Shown here one piece after another: positions 1 through 11,800 of a stretch of DNA of 64,000 nucleotides; position 1 is the first letter of the stretch, and each line of letters opens with the position of its first letter. A program made the position numbers and the translations under genes. Location: NCBI RefSeq assembly GCF_000346465.2, contig NC_034013.1:8060216-8124215 (forward strand), given 5' to 3'. The DNA is from Prunus persica (taxonomy: Eukaryota > Streptophyta > Magnoliopsida > Rosales > Rosaceae). The notes below the pieces were generated by a model. The model ran no database searches and was not told where the DNA came from. It worked only from the letters and a program-made list of their open reading frames with translations.

Positions 1-25
1 AATTAAAACGTCATTACTAATTAAA

Positions 26-434
26 TAGTAAAGCCATGCGGCGATACTATTTTTAAAACAAATTAAGAAAAAGAGTATAGCCCGACGGCTATACTATTTT
101 AAAAAAAAAATTAGCGAAAACAAGTATAGCACACATGTAAAAAGTATAGCCGCCTGGCGATTCTAGTTTTTAGACACATTAAGAAAACCGAGTATAGCCG
201 GGCGGCTATACTATTTTTTAAAAATAAATTTAAAAACCGGGTATATCCGTCTGGCTATACTATATATATATAAGGGACCCAGCCAACGCTTAGGGGCCAC
301 GTGTCAAACTAGTATAGCCAATTGGCTATACTTATTTTTTTAAAAATTTAAAAATCTGGGTATAGCCACACGGCGGTACTATTCTTTTTTTAAAAAAAAA
401 TTATTAAAACCCAGTATAGCCCTGCGGCTATACT
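26..434. repeat. Palindromic ~48-bp repeat array, cluster A
   Basis: Eight imperfect 22-bp palindromes lie at about 27, 74, 143, 191, 239, 311, 359 and 413. Their core resembles TATAGCCGCGCGGCTATA and the central bases vary. Most start-to-start spacings are 47-54 bp, with two near 70. The linkers are A/T-rich (poly-A or poly-T). One linker, near 296-308, contains a CACGTG. The same unit recurs at 40198, 54175, 55971 and 56909. It has no coding potential. I do not recognise the family; it could be subterminal repeats of a non-autonomous transposon or a short satellite. Confidence 0.85.
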
Positions 435-1139
435 ATTTATAGATATTAATTTGCTAATTTCAACATCCAAAGCATATATGGTATAGAGAGAAACTTCACA
501 GTAAATCAATTAGAGAGTTCAATTTTTTTATTTTTTTATTTTTGTGTGGGAATGTTTGCTTTTTATCGATCTCGTTCTGTCTAGTAATACTAAATTCTAT
601 TACTGCGCACATTATTTGTCATAGAGAATTACATGCTGAGTTGGAGTGTTCTTGATAATTGCTTCACTTTCAAACAATACTTTACATGAAGAATACTACC
701 ACCTCTCTTACTGCTACACTCATAAATCTTTGTTTGAAACTGTTGTTCTGGTTGGCAAAGAGATTACAAAATCACATCCTGCATTTTTGTTACAACAAGT
801 AAGAAATAATCTTAGTCACTCTCATTCATTCATAGTTAATAAAATACGGAACGGGTTATTCGGCAAAAGTTTGGCACATTACAACTTAAAAGTTCGACCA
901 CTATATTATACTTTAATATAAATTATTTATATATTTTAATATATATTATTTTTATTCAATAATATGTGAGAATTATGTGTATAATACCTAAATTTTGTGT
1001 GTCTTATTGAAATTTTTGTAAAATATATATATATATATATATATTAAACATGTAAAATACATATGTACCTAAATAATATGAGTATTGTACGTTTGCTTTT
1101 TAAAAAACGTAAACTTTACCTAGTCTTTAAGACGTTTGT
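435..1139. other. AT-rich block homologous to 56580-56860 (inverted)
   Basis: Positions ~436-480 and ~890-1132 read like the reverse complement of 56580-56860, including the landmark GTCTTTAAGACG at 1121-1132. About 400 bp (480-885) is present only here and looks like an insertion within the repeat. An (AT)n run sits at ~1024-1044. The short open frame at 646-921 shows no family resemblance and is probably chance. The block belongs to the same repeat element as cluster A. Confidence 0.6.
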
Positions 1140-2090
1140 AGAAATGCCACCAATGTCAGGAAAAATATGGTGATGTCTCTCGGGAATGGCATGAGGAATG
1201 GCACGTGGAATACGGTGGGAGCCGACGAAAAAGGGATGCTTAAGTGCCTCTGCAGCAGTCGGCCTCTTAGCAGGATCCCAAGAAAGAAGGGAAGTTATAA
1301 GCTGAATTGCAGACTCACTGGCAGATGGGATGCAAAATGAGAGACCAAACCCAGAAAACTGTGGAAACTGATACTCAACCTGCCCTGCAAGAATTTGCCC
1401 TTCAGGCCATGACTTCATGGTTGGGCTGCCTAGCACACTACAAATCCAAAACAGCTGCTCCTCCTTATTTTTACCGGGAAGTAGAGGGCGGAGGTTGAAC
1501 ATCTCAGCCAAGATTACACCCACAGCCCACATATCAACCTTGGAATCGTAGAAGCGTGAGCCGAGCAACACCTCCGGGGCTCTGTACCAGCGAGTTGTGA
1601 CATAATCTTTGAAAGGAATGCCCGGCTGAATCTTCTTAGCAGAACCCAAATCCCCAATCTTGACCACACCTTGCTTCACCAACAAGTTTTCCGGTTTGAG
1701 GTCACGGTGGCACCACCCATTCTTATGCATGTGATCTAGCCCAAGAAGAATTTGATGACACACATTCCTGATTTCTGCCTCATTGAATCTCTTCTTGTGC
1801 AGTTGCATAAATTGCAATAAGTTGCCCTCCATGAATTCAAAGACAAGGGAAGCAGTGCCATCAAATCCCACGAAAGCTTGTTTCAAATTGACAATATTCG
1901 GGTGGTTCTTCAACTGAGACAGAGACTCAACTTCCGCCATTTGGAGAAACTCCTCCCATGAAGTCAACCTCGATACCTCATTCTTCAGTTGCTTAATTGC
2001 AACAATCTCACCAGTCACCTTGTGCGAAGCCTTCCATACAAACCCAAAACTTCCTTCACCGAGCGGCTTAAGGAAGCAATAATTCTCCAT
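1116..2090 (-). CDS. MAK/CDK-like Ser/Thr protein kinase, copy 1 (intronless)
   Basis: A 324-aa single-exon kinase. Seen: glycine loop GEGSFGFV at 11-18, ATP lysine K33 (VAIK), HRD at 128-130 followed by LKPEN, a DLG triplet (147-149) where most kinases have DFG, and WYRAPE at 168-173. These are CMGC features, closest in my judgement to the plant MAK-like CDKF;4/MHK group. The T-loop TxY motif of MAK kinases is absent; KDY precedes VTTRWYRAPE. Family members usually have many introns, so an intronless copy suggests a retrogene origin (inference). It is ~96% identical by eye to the copy at 49405. The last ~8 codons and the stop do not match that copy and come from the adjacent repeat block. 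The promoter side is altered too (see 2238-2305). All catalytic residues are present, so it could be active. Confidence 0.85.
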   Translation of the reverse strand: MENYCFLKPLGEGSFGFVWKASHKVTGEIVAIKQLKNEVSRLTSWEEFLQMAEVESLSQLKNHPNIVNLKQAFVGFDGTASLVFEFMEGNLLQFMQLHKKRFNEAEIRNVCHQILLGLDHMHKNGWCHRDLKPENLLVKQGVVKIGDLGSAKKIQPGIPFKDYVTTRWYRAPEVLLGSRFYDSKVDMWAVGVILAEMFNLRPLLPGKNKEEQLFWICSVLGSPTMKSWPEGQILAGQVEYQFPQFSGFGLSFCIPSASESAIQLITSLLSWDPAKRPTAAEALKHPFFVGSHRIPRAIPHAIPERHHHIFPDIGGISTNVLKTR

Positions 2091-2237
2091 TCAAACTATC
2101 TCAAGAAAACAACAAAACTCTCTCTTTGTTAATGGAAACTCAAGAGCTTTCGTCAAATATTGAAATTGACGTTTGCCCAGAAGCAAAACCTAATTGATTT
2201 CCTACTGGCTTGCTCACTCACTCAAGGTAGAAAATAC

Positions 2238-2305
2238 TATAAGGATAGCCTAAATCTTTCCCAGTCCTATAAGGATAGCCTAAATCTTTCCCAGTCCTGT
2301 AAGGA
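2238..2305 (-). repeat. Tandem ~30-bp promoter repeat upstream of kinase copy 1
   Basis: A ~30-bp unit containing ATAAGGATAGCC is repeated twice (about 2240-2269 and 2270-2298). In the right-arm copy (49171-49260) two related units are followed by CTATAAATAATAG, a good TATA box. In this copy the TATA stretch and about 20 flanking bases are missing, replaced by the end of a repeat unit. This may weaken or move transcription of kinase copy 1. Confidence 0.6.
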
Positions 2306-2415
2306 AAAGGAGTTTTCGTAATTGAAGCTGTTCTATTTTACATGTGCCCGAAGTTTTTCTACGGTCAACATTTTTATTTAGAGTCAAAGCCTTTCAACGG
2401 TAAGGATTTTATGGT

Positions 2416-3325
2416 TTAAATTTTAAAGTTAAAAAAAAAATGCATATTGAGTGTGCGACGAGTCGTTGTTGGGTTGGCCCCACAAGGATTATCCACAAAC
2501 GAAACGAAAGTCGTTAAACGACCCTCAACCCTTTCAAAGACAAAACAAAAACAAAAGGAAATTGGAAAAAAGCAAAACAAAACCCAACGCTCAGAGCTCT
2601 CTCTCTCACTCTCTCTCAAATTTCTCTGAGCCAAACCCTAGCAGCCTGGCTGTTTGTAATGATTATCAGCCTACACAGACGTCCTAGTGCTTGAAAACCA
2701 TCACCAGTTTCACAAATTTCAAGCGGTTTCTCTGAAAGATTTGGGTTTTCTCCGTTTTGGCGTGTCAGAAGCTCTCGGAATTCGTGAATTTTCCTCGGTG
2801 CTATATACGTACGGCAAACCAATCGGAAATTTTGGAGCAATTGTACCATCCATTCGCTCATCAGAATCGGTTCCTCAGCCTAGGGTTTTCTGATTCTCTC
2901 AGTCTATTTGTAAGGATCGGTGCGAAGACAAAAGCAGAGTGCATTTTCTAATTTCACTGAGATCTGTGAAATTTTATTCGAATTGCGACGATCGGCGGAG
3001 GATTGAATCTCGCAACCTAATTTGATTCGAAGCATCTGTTCAATGATCGGTTTGTAAAGGAATTGAATGGAACCAAAGGGAGGAGGATTGGTGTATCGTC
3101 GGCGAAGAAGCTTCTGAAGAGCTCTCTCTCCCCCTGTTCTTCTGCGGTGGTTTGATTGTTCGATCTCAATAGAATAATCGAAGAAAAAAGAAAACGAAAA
3201 GATCTTTAATTTTTCGTACTGTTTGATTTTTGTTTTTTGGAGTTTAATACAAGGCCTTTTCTTTTTTTTTTTGGCCTTTGATTATCGTTTTCCTCAGGGC
3301 GTTTGTTTGTTCTTGTTGTGGTATT
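2416..3325. pseudogene. Orphan bidirectional promoter / 5' UTR copy of the RBBP6-type gene
   Basis: This is the duplicate of 48137-49050. In the intact copy it lies between the divergent kinase and E3-ligase genes and contains the E3 5' leader. Here the leader has no coding region after it, because sequence beyond 3326 is unrelated. Short frames inside (2447-2951) are chance and are shared with the other arm. Any transcript starting from the E3 side would be non-coding. Confidence 0.7.
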
Positions 3326-4404
3326 TTGAAAGAAAAAATATTTGAATCAAAGACAAAACAAAAACAAAAGGATATGATGTTTCCGGATTGACTTTACAAA
3401 AGTCTGATACCGCTATTTCTTCTCTTGAAAAATACATCAATTGTACATCAAAACTCTCTCTCTACATAACCAAATAAAATTTTGAGTTTTTACATGTTCC
3501 TTCATCTTTTGGTATACACATCGCATTCTTCTGACAAAACATTTGTTAAATTTTGTCACATCTCAGTGTGTGACTTCTAAATTCTTCTGACAAAACATTC
3601 GTTAACTTTTGTCATGGGTGGATAGATTGTGTTTTGATGAAAATACCACTTTAAAGTTGATCACGTGACCAATTTTAACGAATATTTTGACGAAATGCGA
3701 TAAGAGGATCAAATTGATGTGTTGAGCAAAGCATTAAGGACTAAATTGATTGATTTGAAAGTTAAAAGGACTCAAATAAAGACTTTTAAAAAGTTTGTGA
3801 ACCATTTGTGGTAAAAACTATAATAAAAAAAATAAATGACCAAATGTTAACATTCATGAAACAGAAAAAGTTCACATATACCGTCCACAAGTTTAACAGT
3901 ATCTTAGAATTCAAGTCTTTTTGCACCAAGTTCGAGTTTCTTTCCTTCTAAATTAGATTAGTTTGAGTAATTTACACTCATAAATTTGGCTCCATCAAAC
4001 TTATATGTTAAAGACGGATTGAAGACTTCTATAATCTTGGTCATTCATCGTGGGTATTTAAAAAAAAGATAAGAGGTTTTTCTATCATTTTTTAAAAAGT
4101 TTTGACTTTTTTCAAAAGTAAGAAAAAATTTATGACTAAAACCTAAATTTACTTATATATTGTTAGCATACTAAGAACTTAAAATATGGGACAACTTAAA
4201 ATATTAACGTCCTTTTTCTTGTCGTTCCGTCAGACTGGTAGAAGAAGATTGACTTGGATATCTGATAACAGCCAAGCCAATCCAATAAAATCCAACAACC
4301 AACCATTTTATCTAAACCAATTTGAAGACCCAACAAAACCAACACAGTAGCTAGCGAGTGAAAAGAGTAGAAGAAAACACAAATCCAAGCTCCAAATTTC
4401 ACCC
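3326..4404. other. Intergenic, AT-rich
   Basis: No coding potential seen. A ~35-bp stretch containing ATTCTTCTGACAAAACATT is repeated at about 3524 and 3581, around a conserved TTTTGTCA. The proximal promoter and 5' UTR of the downstream oxidoreductase lie at about 4200-4404; no clear TATA box could be assigned. Confidence 0.5.
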
Positions 4405-7400
4405 ATGGCTGCTTCAAATATAGTCAAGTATGGGATTGTAGGGGTGGGCATGATGGGCAGAGAGCACCTCATCAACTTGCACCATCTTCGCACCGAAGGC
4501 GTGGCGGTGGTAGCCATAGCTGACCCCCATGTTCCTTCCCAAAAGCTTGCTCTTGATTTGGCACAGTCTTTTAATTGGCCTATAAAGGTATGGACTCTGC
4601 TGTAGTCTCTTAACTGTTTGATATGGTGCCAATATGGTTCACCTCCAAAACCTTACTGTAAATTGAACACAGTGATGCTTAGAAGATTATTGATAATCAA
4701 AGGGTTTATAGATTTCTTTTTTCCTTGCTACTAATCAGACGGTTTTAAAAGGTCGAAATTCCAATGGGCAATGATCAGACTTCAATTCCCTAATTTGTTT
4801 TCCATGTTTGTGATCTATTTTATCAAGTGATATCTCAGAAATAAGGTTTATGACTTGAAGGGTTTTAAAGGTTTTTTCAGCACACAAGGAACTATTGGAC
4901 AGCCTGCTCTGTGATGTAGTGGTTGTGTCATCTCCAAATATGACCCATTATCAAATTCTGATGGATATCATCAACCACCCCAAACCCCACCATGTACTAG
5001 TGGAGAAGCCATTGTGTACAACAGTAGCTCACTGCAAAGAGGTCCGTCGATCAGAAGTACTGTTGATTCTACTTGCATTTCATCTTTTTTAGATATAACC
5101 CATTGCATTACCTTTGATACATAAAGTCGAAATAGTGCCTTTGAACATAATCTCTCCCTAATGCACTACTTTAAGAAATTGAACTGATTCGAATGATAGT
5201 TTTTGAGCCTTTATTTCTTGTTAACTGTGACTAAATTGGGGCATGGACTTTTGACACAGTGTAGGGAATGAATGTGTTAAAGTTATAATGAAACTCAAAT
5301 ATCAGCTGAGAATATTTCTGAGGGATTCATATTGTTCTACGTTGTTGTAGATTAGTGCTAGATTTATCCGTGTCTTACTTAGTGTGACATCTAGTTGTTA
5401 TTTGATTTAGAGCATATTTTCCACATTGTAGTAGCTTTCTATGTTCAATCGTGCGGGATTTAGCCGCATCTTGACATCTATTGTGTTATCTGATCTAGAA
5501 CACATAATATTTGACAGTATGATGTCTGATGTCTGACCCAGTCTGGTTCTATCTTGCTATGTTCAATAAATAATGAGTGATCGTTTCTTATTGAGCTGCA
5601 AGTCAAGTTTCTAGAGTTGTTATTTTATCACTCAATGATTAAATGAAGATGAACTGCTCCTAAGTAGCAGGAAGAATGCATTGACAAGAAAAGTCAAGAC
5701 AATGTGTACAGAAATGGATTAGTTCTTTTTTCTGTGAGTTGGTGTCCAACCCAATGCAAGCATCCTTTGAAGTATGAACATCGTTTCTTTTGTGTTCATC
5801 TTAATATTCAGTGCTTACACAAACACACACACAGATGCACATGTACATATTGGTGAATATACACAGATGTCACGAAATGTGTTAATGCTTTATCTCATGC
5901 ATTTTACAGCATATGTCACTATTTTCTTTTTCCTTTGGGGAGGGTTTTTTTTTTTGTCCATAAATAAGTGATTGATCTGCATCATATAGTGTGTGTGGAA
6001 TTAGGTTGTAAATGCTGCCAGAAAGAGGCAGGATATTCTGGTTCAAGTTGGACTGGAGTATAGATACATGCCACCTGTTGCTAAACTGATAGAAATAGTG
6101 AAGGGCGGAAGCCTTGGACAGGTCAAAATGGTGGCAATCCGTGAACATCGTTTTCCTTTCTTGGTTAAGGTATGTAATGCAAGTGAATTTTCAATATTCA
6201 TCCTGTTGTAGTTCATCTTATGGAACCATGCTTGTAATAGGTCAACAATTGGAACCGGTTCAACATTAACTCTGGAGGGACTCTGGTAGAAAAGTGCTGC
6301 CACTTCTTTGATCTGATGAGGCTGTTTGCTGGTGCTAACCCTGTTCGTGTGATGGCTTCTGGAGCGATTGATGTTAACCACAAAGATGAAATATATGATG
6401 GAAAGGTAATTTAACTTTGACTGAGATTTGAAATATTCACTTTCAAGGTCAAAAGAAGTATGTATTGACCTGATGTGCCAAACACAATTTCAACTATTGG
6501 CTTTTGTTTTAGAAGGATTAGATTGCTTTCAGAATTAAAAACTCATAGAGAGAAATTCAAACCAAACGTGCTTTTAGTTAGTTATGCAGTAAGGTTCACT
6601 AGTTAGGGCAATGGTTTTATTCAAATAGAGCAGTCCAGTCTTTGACTAAGAGACCATTGTCATGCCTGAAAAATGGACTTTTTAAGCTTACTCAATTTCA
6701 AAGAGGAGGACTATGTTTGTGAAAGTTAAAAGCAAAAACATTTTGAATTGTTCTATTCTTTGGAGCACTAGGCTATTCATTACATTTGTCTTTTTCTTTT
6801 GTTTTGCTTAGGTTCCAGACATAATTGACAATGCATATGTTATTGTCGAATTTGACAATGGTTCTCGCGGGATGCTTGACCTTTGTATGTTTGCTGAAGG
6901 GACTAAAAATGAACAAGAAATATCTGTTGTTGGTGACATAGGAAAGGTAGCTCTCTGTCTCTATCTCTCTCTCTCACACACACACAAAATGATGCCCTCC
7001 TATTAGATTAAGGCCCTTACTGCTGACCACTATTGGTAATGAACCAATGTGACATCCCACCATTGTCTCTTTGCAGTACAATCATTAGATTGCAATTTCC
7101 CTGACCTCTACTGAACACAGGTGTCGTTTAGGTTATGCTTGCAGGTGACTTTTCCTGTCATTTTTATTCAACTAACAAACTTTTAACAGGGGGAGGCCTT
7201 TGTTCCTGAGAGTATTGTTCGTCATGGCACTCGAGTGGAAGGGAGAGATGGTGTCCAGACTTTAAAAGCTGAGAATGATCAAATAAAGTGGGTTTCTTTT
7301 TTCCTCTTAGTTTCAACTGTTCATATTTTGAACTGCCCCTTGGGCATTGTTCAAATCTGTGGGAAATTTCTCACAAATGCCTACCCCTTTAATGTGATTC

Positions 7401-7607
7401 TGAATCAACTTATGTTTCAGATATGATGGGCTGCATCATGGATCAAGCTATTTGGAACACCTGCACTTCTTATCTGCAATAAGGGCTAAAGCAAAAGCGC
7501 CTGCTGTAGATTTGCATGATGGATTAGTTTCGGTTGCCATTGGAGTTGCAGCACAGCTTTCCATCGAGAAGGGCCGATTTGTGACGATTGAAGAAGTCAT
7601 GAGTTAG
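4405..7607 (+). CDS. Gfo/Idh/MocA-family NAD(P)-dependent oxidoreductase, 7 exons
   Basis: Exons by frame and GT/AG: 4405-4587, 4871-5041, 6005-6169, 6241-6405, 6812-6946, 7190-7287, 7421-7607, giving 367 aa. The N-terminus has a Rossmann nucleotide-binding fold: [16 protein letters not shown] with a glycine-rich turn, then a strand ending [17 protein letters not shown] and VLVEKPLCT (the EKP motif of this family) follow in exon 2. The C-terminal half has the expected alpha/beta substrate domain. These are dehydrogenases acting on sugars, inositols or similar polyols; the substrate cannot be read from sequence. I see no transit or signal peptide, so it is probably cytosolic. The second acceptor (4869-4870) was chosen over a downstream AG because it restores [11 protein letters not shown] in frame. 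The gene looks intact. Confidence 0.85.
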
Positions 7608-7767
7608 TGGAATTGTGAAGTTTCTGTATAGTTCTTGAATCTTTGTCCAAAAAAAGTATAGGTCTTGAATCCCTGATGTTGCTTTTGTGGGTTGGGGGGA
7701 AACTCTTGTAACAGTTTCTCCTTTCCCTATTTGAAGCATATGAAAATTAATGTTTCGTTCATCTATT

Positions 7768-7773
7768 AATAAA
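7768..7773 (+). promoter_or_regulatory. Poly(A) signal AATAAA of the oxidoreductase gene
   Basis: A canonical AATAAA about 160 bp after the stop codon at 7605-7607, in an A/T-rich 3' region. Confidence 0.5.
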
Positions 7774-8287
7774 ATTCCATCAAATAGCTTTGACTGATTT
7801 CCTTGTCGTTAATTTTGTGAAATCTCCACTTCCATTTTATATGCATTCATCAATCATCACTTCATTTAAAAACAAAAATTAAGATGTCGACATTTGGAAG
7901 TAACTAAAATTAATTGTAAGTGTACATTGAGTAATGCAAATTTGGAACTAACTAAAATTAACACGGTCCTAACATGAATTTCTTGTTTGTATGAAACTGT
8001 TTATGCTACATGGCTATGTAAAGTGGTAAAACGAATTCAGTTACATTTATCTGTACTCGAGTTACTAGGTTCGATTTCTTCTCCCAATATTGCTTGTATG
8101 AAAAAAAAGTTTGTGCTCATTTTAATTTTGGCCAAAGAAAGGAAATGGAGAAACTCATACACACAGGTATCATGGGGCTTGAATTCAGGACCACTTAAAA
8201 GCACACCAAAAGCCTAGTCGAATCCCACTGACACTCCATTGGTTTGTGGTGAATTCAAAATAATAAAAAATTATCATTAAATTTCAT
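7774..8287. other. Intergenic between oxidoreductase and MSH4
   Basis: Nothing coding is evident. A short duplicated phrase containing AACTAAAATTAA occurs near 7900 and 7950. The short open frame at 7987-8217 has no recognisable features. Confidence 0.5.
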
Positions 8288-8377
8288 CACGTGCACCCTC
8301 ATTGGCCGTTACCCTCGCAAACCCAGTGCAGACGTGGCACGTGTTCCGAGTGACAGTCACTCGTATATAAATAGCAC
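8288..8377 (+). promoter_or_regulatory. MSH4 proximal promoter (G-boxes, CCAAT, TATA)
   Basis: Two CACGTG G-box cores (8288-8293 and 8338-8343), an inverted CCAAT (ATTGG at 8301-8305) and a TATA box in GTATATAAATAG at about 8363-8374. The TATA box is ~60-70 bp upstream of the MSH4 ATG, so the 5' UTR would be short, about 30-40 nt. Confidence 0.6.
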
Positions 8378-8432
8378 TCTGGCGCTGGCGCGCAATACAA
8401 AATTCGTTGAAGCAGAAGAGTGTAGAGAGCAA

Positions 8433-8742
8433 ATGGAAGACGACGCAGGAGAGAGATCGAGCTTCGTTATCGGCCTCATCGAGAACAGAGCTAAGGAGGT
8501 ACGGTCTTCCATCTCACACTTAACCGCTTCTTTTCTTTGATTGTTTGGTTTTCCTAGAAAGTGCAGGAAAGAAAGAGAAAATGGAAGATAACATATTAAG
8601 TACCTCAGTATCTGGCACCGAGAAAGATGTTTTGGCTTTATCAATCCGGAAATTGAATTTAAAAAACGTAGGAGTCGAATTTAGCGCTTGGATTTTCAAT
8701 TCTTGGTTATGTTTTAGCTGAACTCGGACTGGTCCTGCTTTT

Positions 8743-8813
<71 letters not shown>

Positions 8814-11800
8814 GGAACTTGTAGATTTGTAGTGGTGATAAATGTTGAACTACTTAAAAACTGTTTTACATCCTGGAACTTTTTTTATTTGAATAAATGC
8901 GTTAAGCAATTTTGTGAAGGTGTGATACAGTGAATATCATCAATGAAGATTAGTCATGTGATCAGAAAAAGAAAAGGAATATTAGTCATGTTTAATGAAG
9001 GCCTAGGTCTGCGCCTACAAGGCTTGAGATTGCTGGTAAAATGAGGATATTTTGTATAGGAAAATTGTATATAATTATTTTACATAAAGAAAAGAAAAAA
9101 AAATCCTATGGCTGAACCAAATATGGTAAACCTACCTTGAACGTTTCCTTATAGACTATAGTTTTCAGACTCATTATAACTGGCATCGTTCCCACATCTT
9201 TTTCTTGATTTTAAGTTTATAATTGGATTGAAGAAATTGGTTTGTGACATTGCACCCAAAATCAGAAAAAAAAAATTGTTTTTGATTATGGTTCCTTCCA
9301 GCTGATGAGCTGAAGGTTATCTTGTGGAGATGAACTAATTTTTTTTATTTTTTGTTACATAGAGATCAACTAATTTAGAATACCTAGCTGACCCAAAGTA
9401 TCCTGACAGGTGGGAGTTGCAGCCTTTGATTTAAGGTTGGCTTCTCTCCATCTTTCTCAATATATTGAAACTAGCAGCTCATATCAGAATACAAAAACTT
9501 TGCTGCAATTCTATGATCCTATGGTGATTATTGTTTCACCGAACAAGCTGGCACCTGATGGTATGGTTGGAGTTTCAGAATTGGCTGACAGATTTTATGC
9601 TACAGTCAAGAAGGTCAGGTTCCTTAATTTTTAAAGATCAACTGCTCTCTCTCACTTTGTTGTTTCTTGGTGTAACAGACTACTGGATGCCTATGAGATT
9701 ATCTCATATACGATATTCACTTGTTTAATAAACTAAATTACTGTGCTCATTCTGCAGGTTGTAATGGCCCGTGGTTGCTTCGATGACACTAAGGTTAAGT
9801 TAGAGATTCCTTATCCTCTAATATTTGCATCGAAATGGGTGGTTGACTCTTGAAGCCCACAGCTTAGAATGCCATTGTTGGGTTCCAGGGTGCCGTGCTG
9901 ATTAAAAATCTAGCAGCAAAGGAACCTTCTGCACTAGGATTGGATACTTCTTACAAGCAGTATTACCTCTGCCTGGCTGCGGCAGCAGCTACAATTAAGT
10001 GGTACTTTCAGAACTTGAGCTTTCTAACGTTATGATGTTGCAAACCCTAGGCTATTTGTTTTTATTATGAAATAGGAAGTTCAGCATATTTGGAATTTGG
10101 GGTTTAAGAGTTTTCTTTAAGTAAAAAATTAAAGAATATGACATATATATATATATATATATTTTTCACCTGATGTCATTTGCTCTTATTCTAGATAGAG
10201 CATTCCATGTTAAATGTGCTCTTTTCACCTTTTCAGTTTCCTTTTGAATTTGTTACCAACATGCAAGTTTCACCGTTCTAGCATCTATTGCCCTTGCCTT
10301 TTTTTTAAAGTAATGGATCTAATGCATGATGCACAGGATAGAAGCAGAGAAAGGGGTCATCATTACAAACCACTCACTTTTGGTATGAGTTAAATAATGC
10401 ACGTTCCTTCATGATCTGTAAAATAAAAACAGAAGAAAGTAGGCGTTTCTATATCAATAATATCCTGTCTCATAAAGAAAAATATAAATCAGCTGTCTCC
10501 ATGGAGAGACAGAGCAACAACAATTTGTTTTAGTTCACCTTTCTATTCACGCTAAGAACTCCCATCAGTCTGTACTGCCATCCAACCCTGTTTTGTCTTT
10601 ATGAGGAAATAAACATTTACTTCATTGCATTTATGCCTCTCCAGGTCACTTTTAATGGATCATTTGCCCATATGAATATTGACGCTACTAGGTACTCTTC
10701 CGTTCCTGTGATTTTATCTCGAGCTTAGCTCCCTTTTATGTATCAAATAGATCATGTTTTTGTGATATTAGGAGAAATTATGAAGTATTTTAAATAAAAA
10801 TGTGATGGGTTAAATGCATTTTTATTTTTAGAATCTTTGGTAATGACTTTTGTAGTTGAAATTTGTTGGCAGTGTTCAAAATTTGGAAATCATTGAGCCA
10901 CTTCATTCGACACTTTGGGGAACAAGCAACAAGAAAAGAAGTTTATTGAACATGCTCAAGACAACAAAAACTGTTGGAGGGTATGTGTGGTTGTTCACCG
11001 GATTGATCAGTACTTTGTATATTTTTATAGTTGCAATTTCTCTTCTAAACTTTGTACTTTATGCTTCTTAGTGGTGGTCAATCTCTCCTTTATAATTTCT
11101 TGTCACTTAAATCTGATGTGGAGCAATTTATGACTTCAGGTCTAGACTTCTTCGTGCCAATCTATTGCAGCCTTTAAAAGATATTGAAACTATAAATGCC
11201 CGTCTTGATTGCCTGGTCAGTGTTATTTATTCTCAAATATCTCTTTTGGAGCTATGTAATCCATTTAAAATACTTTTGAATCTGTGAACCTTCATTTCTC
11301 TGTGTCGAATTTAAAGTAAAATGAAAAGGGATCATGTTATATGAATTGAAAAGTTGGGTTTGGCATAGACCATCTGTGGATATTTTTTGCATGGTTATAG
11401 ATATAAAAAGCAAGAATACAATGATTATATAAGAATGGTACTTTTGGAACTGACATGCAAATGCACTTTGTGTCTACTTTGTTTCCTTTTGAAATACACA
11501 TAAGGTGCTGAATTTTGAAGTTACTGAACTGGAAAGTGCATTTTGCAGCTACATTGTTTATGATCCTCAGTCTCCTTAATATTTGTTTTTAGGATGAGCT
11601 CATGAGCAATGAACAGCTGTTCTTTGGACTGGCTCAGGTTTTGAGTAAATTTCCTAAAGAGAGTGGTAAGAGGGAAGAATAAAGGAAAATTTAGTCCATC
11701 TGTTCATATCATGAACAAGTTGAAGTTATGTATGCTCTCATGCAGATAGGGTACTTTGTCACTTCTGCTTCAAGCCAAGGAAAATAACAAACAAAGTCAT

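Larger units (their letters stand above)
1140..3325. repeat. Left arm of 2.2-kb inverted duplication
   Basis: This matches the reverse complement of 48137-50352 along its whole length: kinase coding region, 5' leader, shared promoter and the 5' UTR of the RBBP6-type gene. The match ends at GTGGTATT near 3325, 47 bp short of where the E3-ligase start codon lies in the other copy, so no E3 coding sequence is present here. At the low end the match stops inside the last kinase codons, at about 1140. Small indels distinguish the arms. Confidence 0.9.

Noticed and set aside
26..434. CRISPR-like array
   Set aside because: Repeats are palindromic and regularly spaced, but linkers are low-complexity A/T and similar to each other, the repeats are degenerate, and the genome is a plant.
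646..921. 91-codon frame near the left edge
   Set aside because: No family features, begins with a non-ATG codon, and lies in the insertion within the repeat block.
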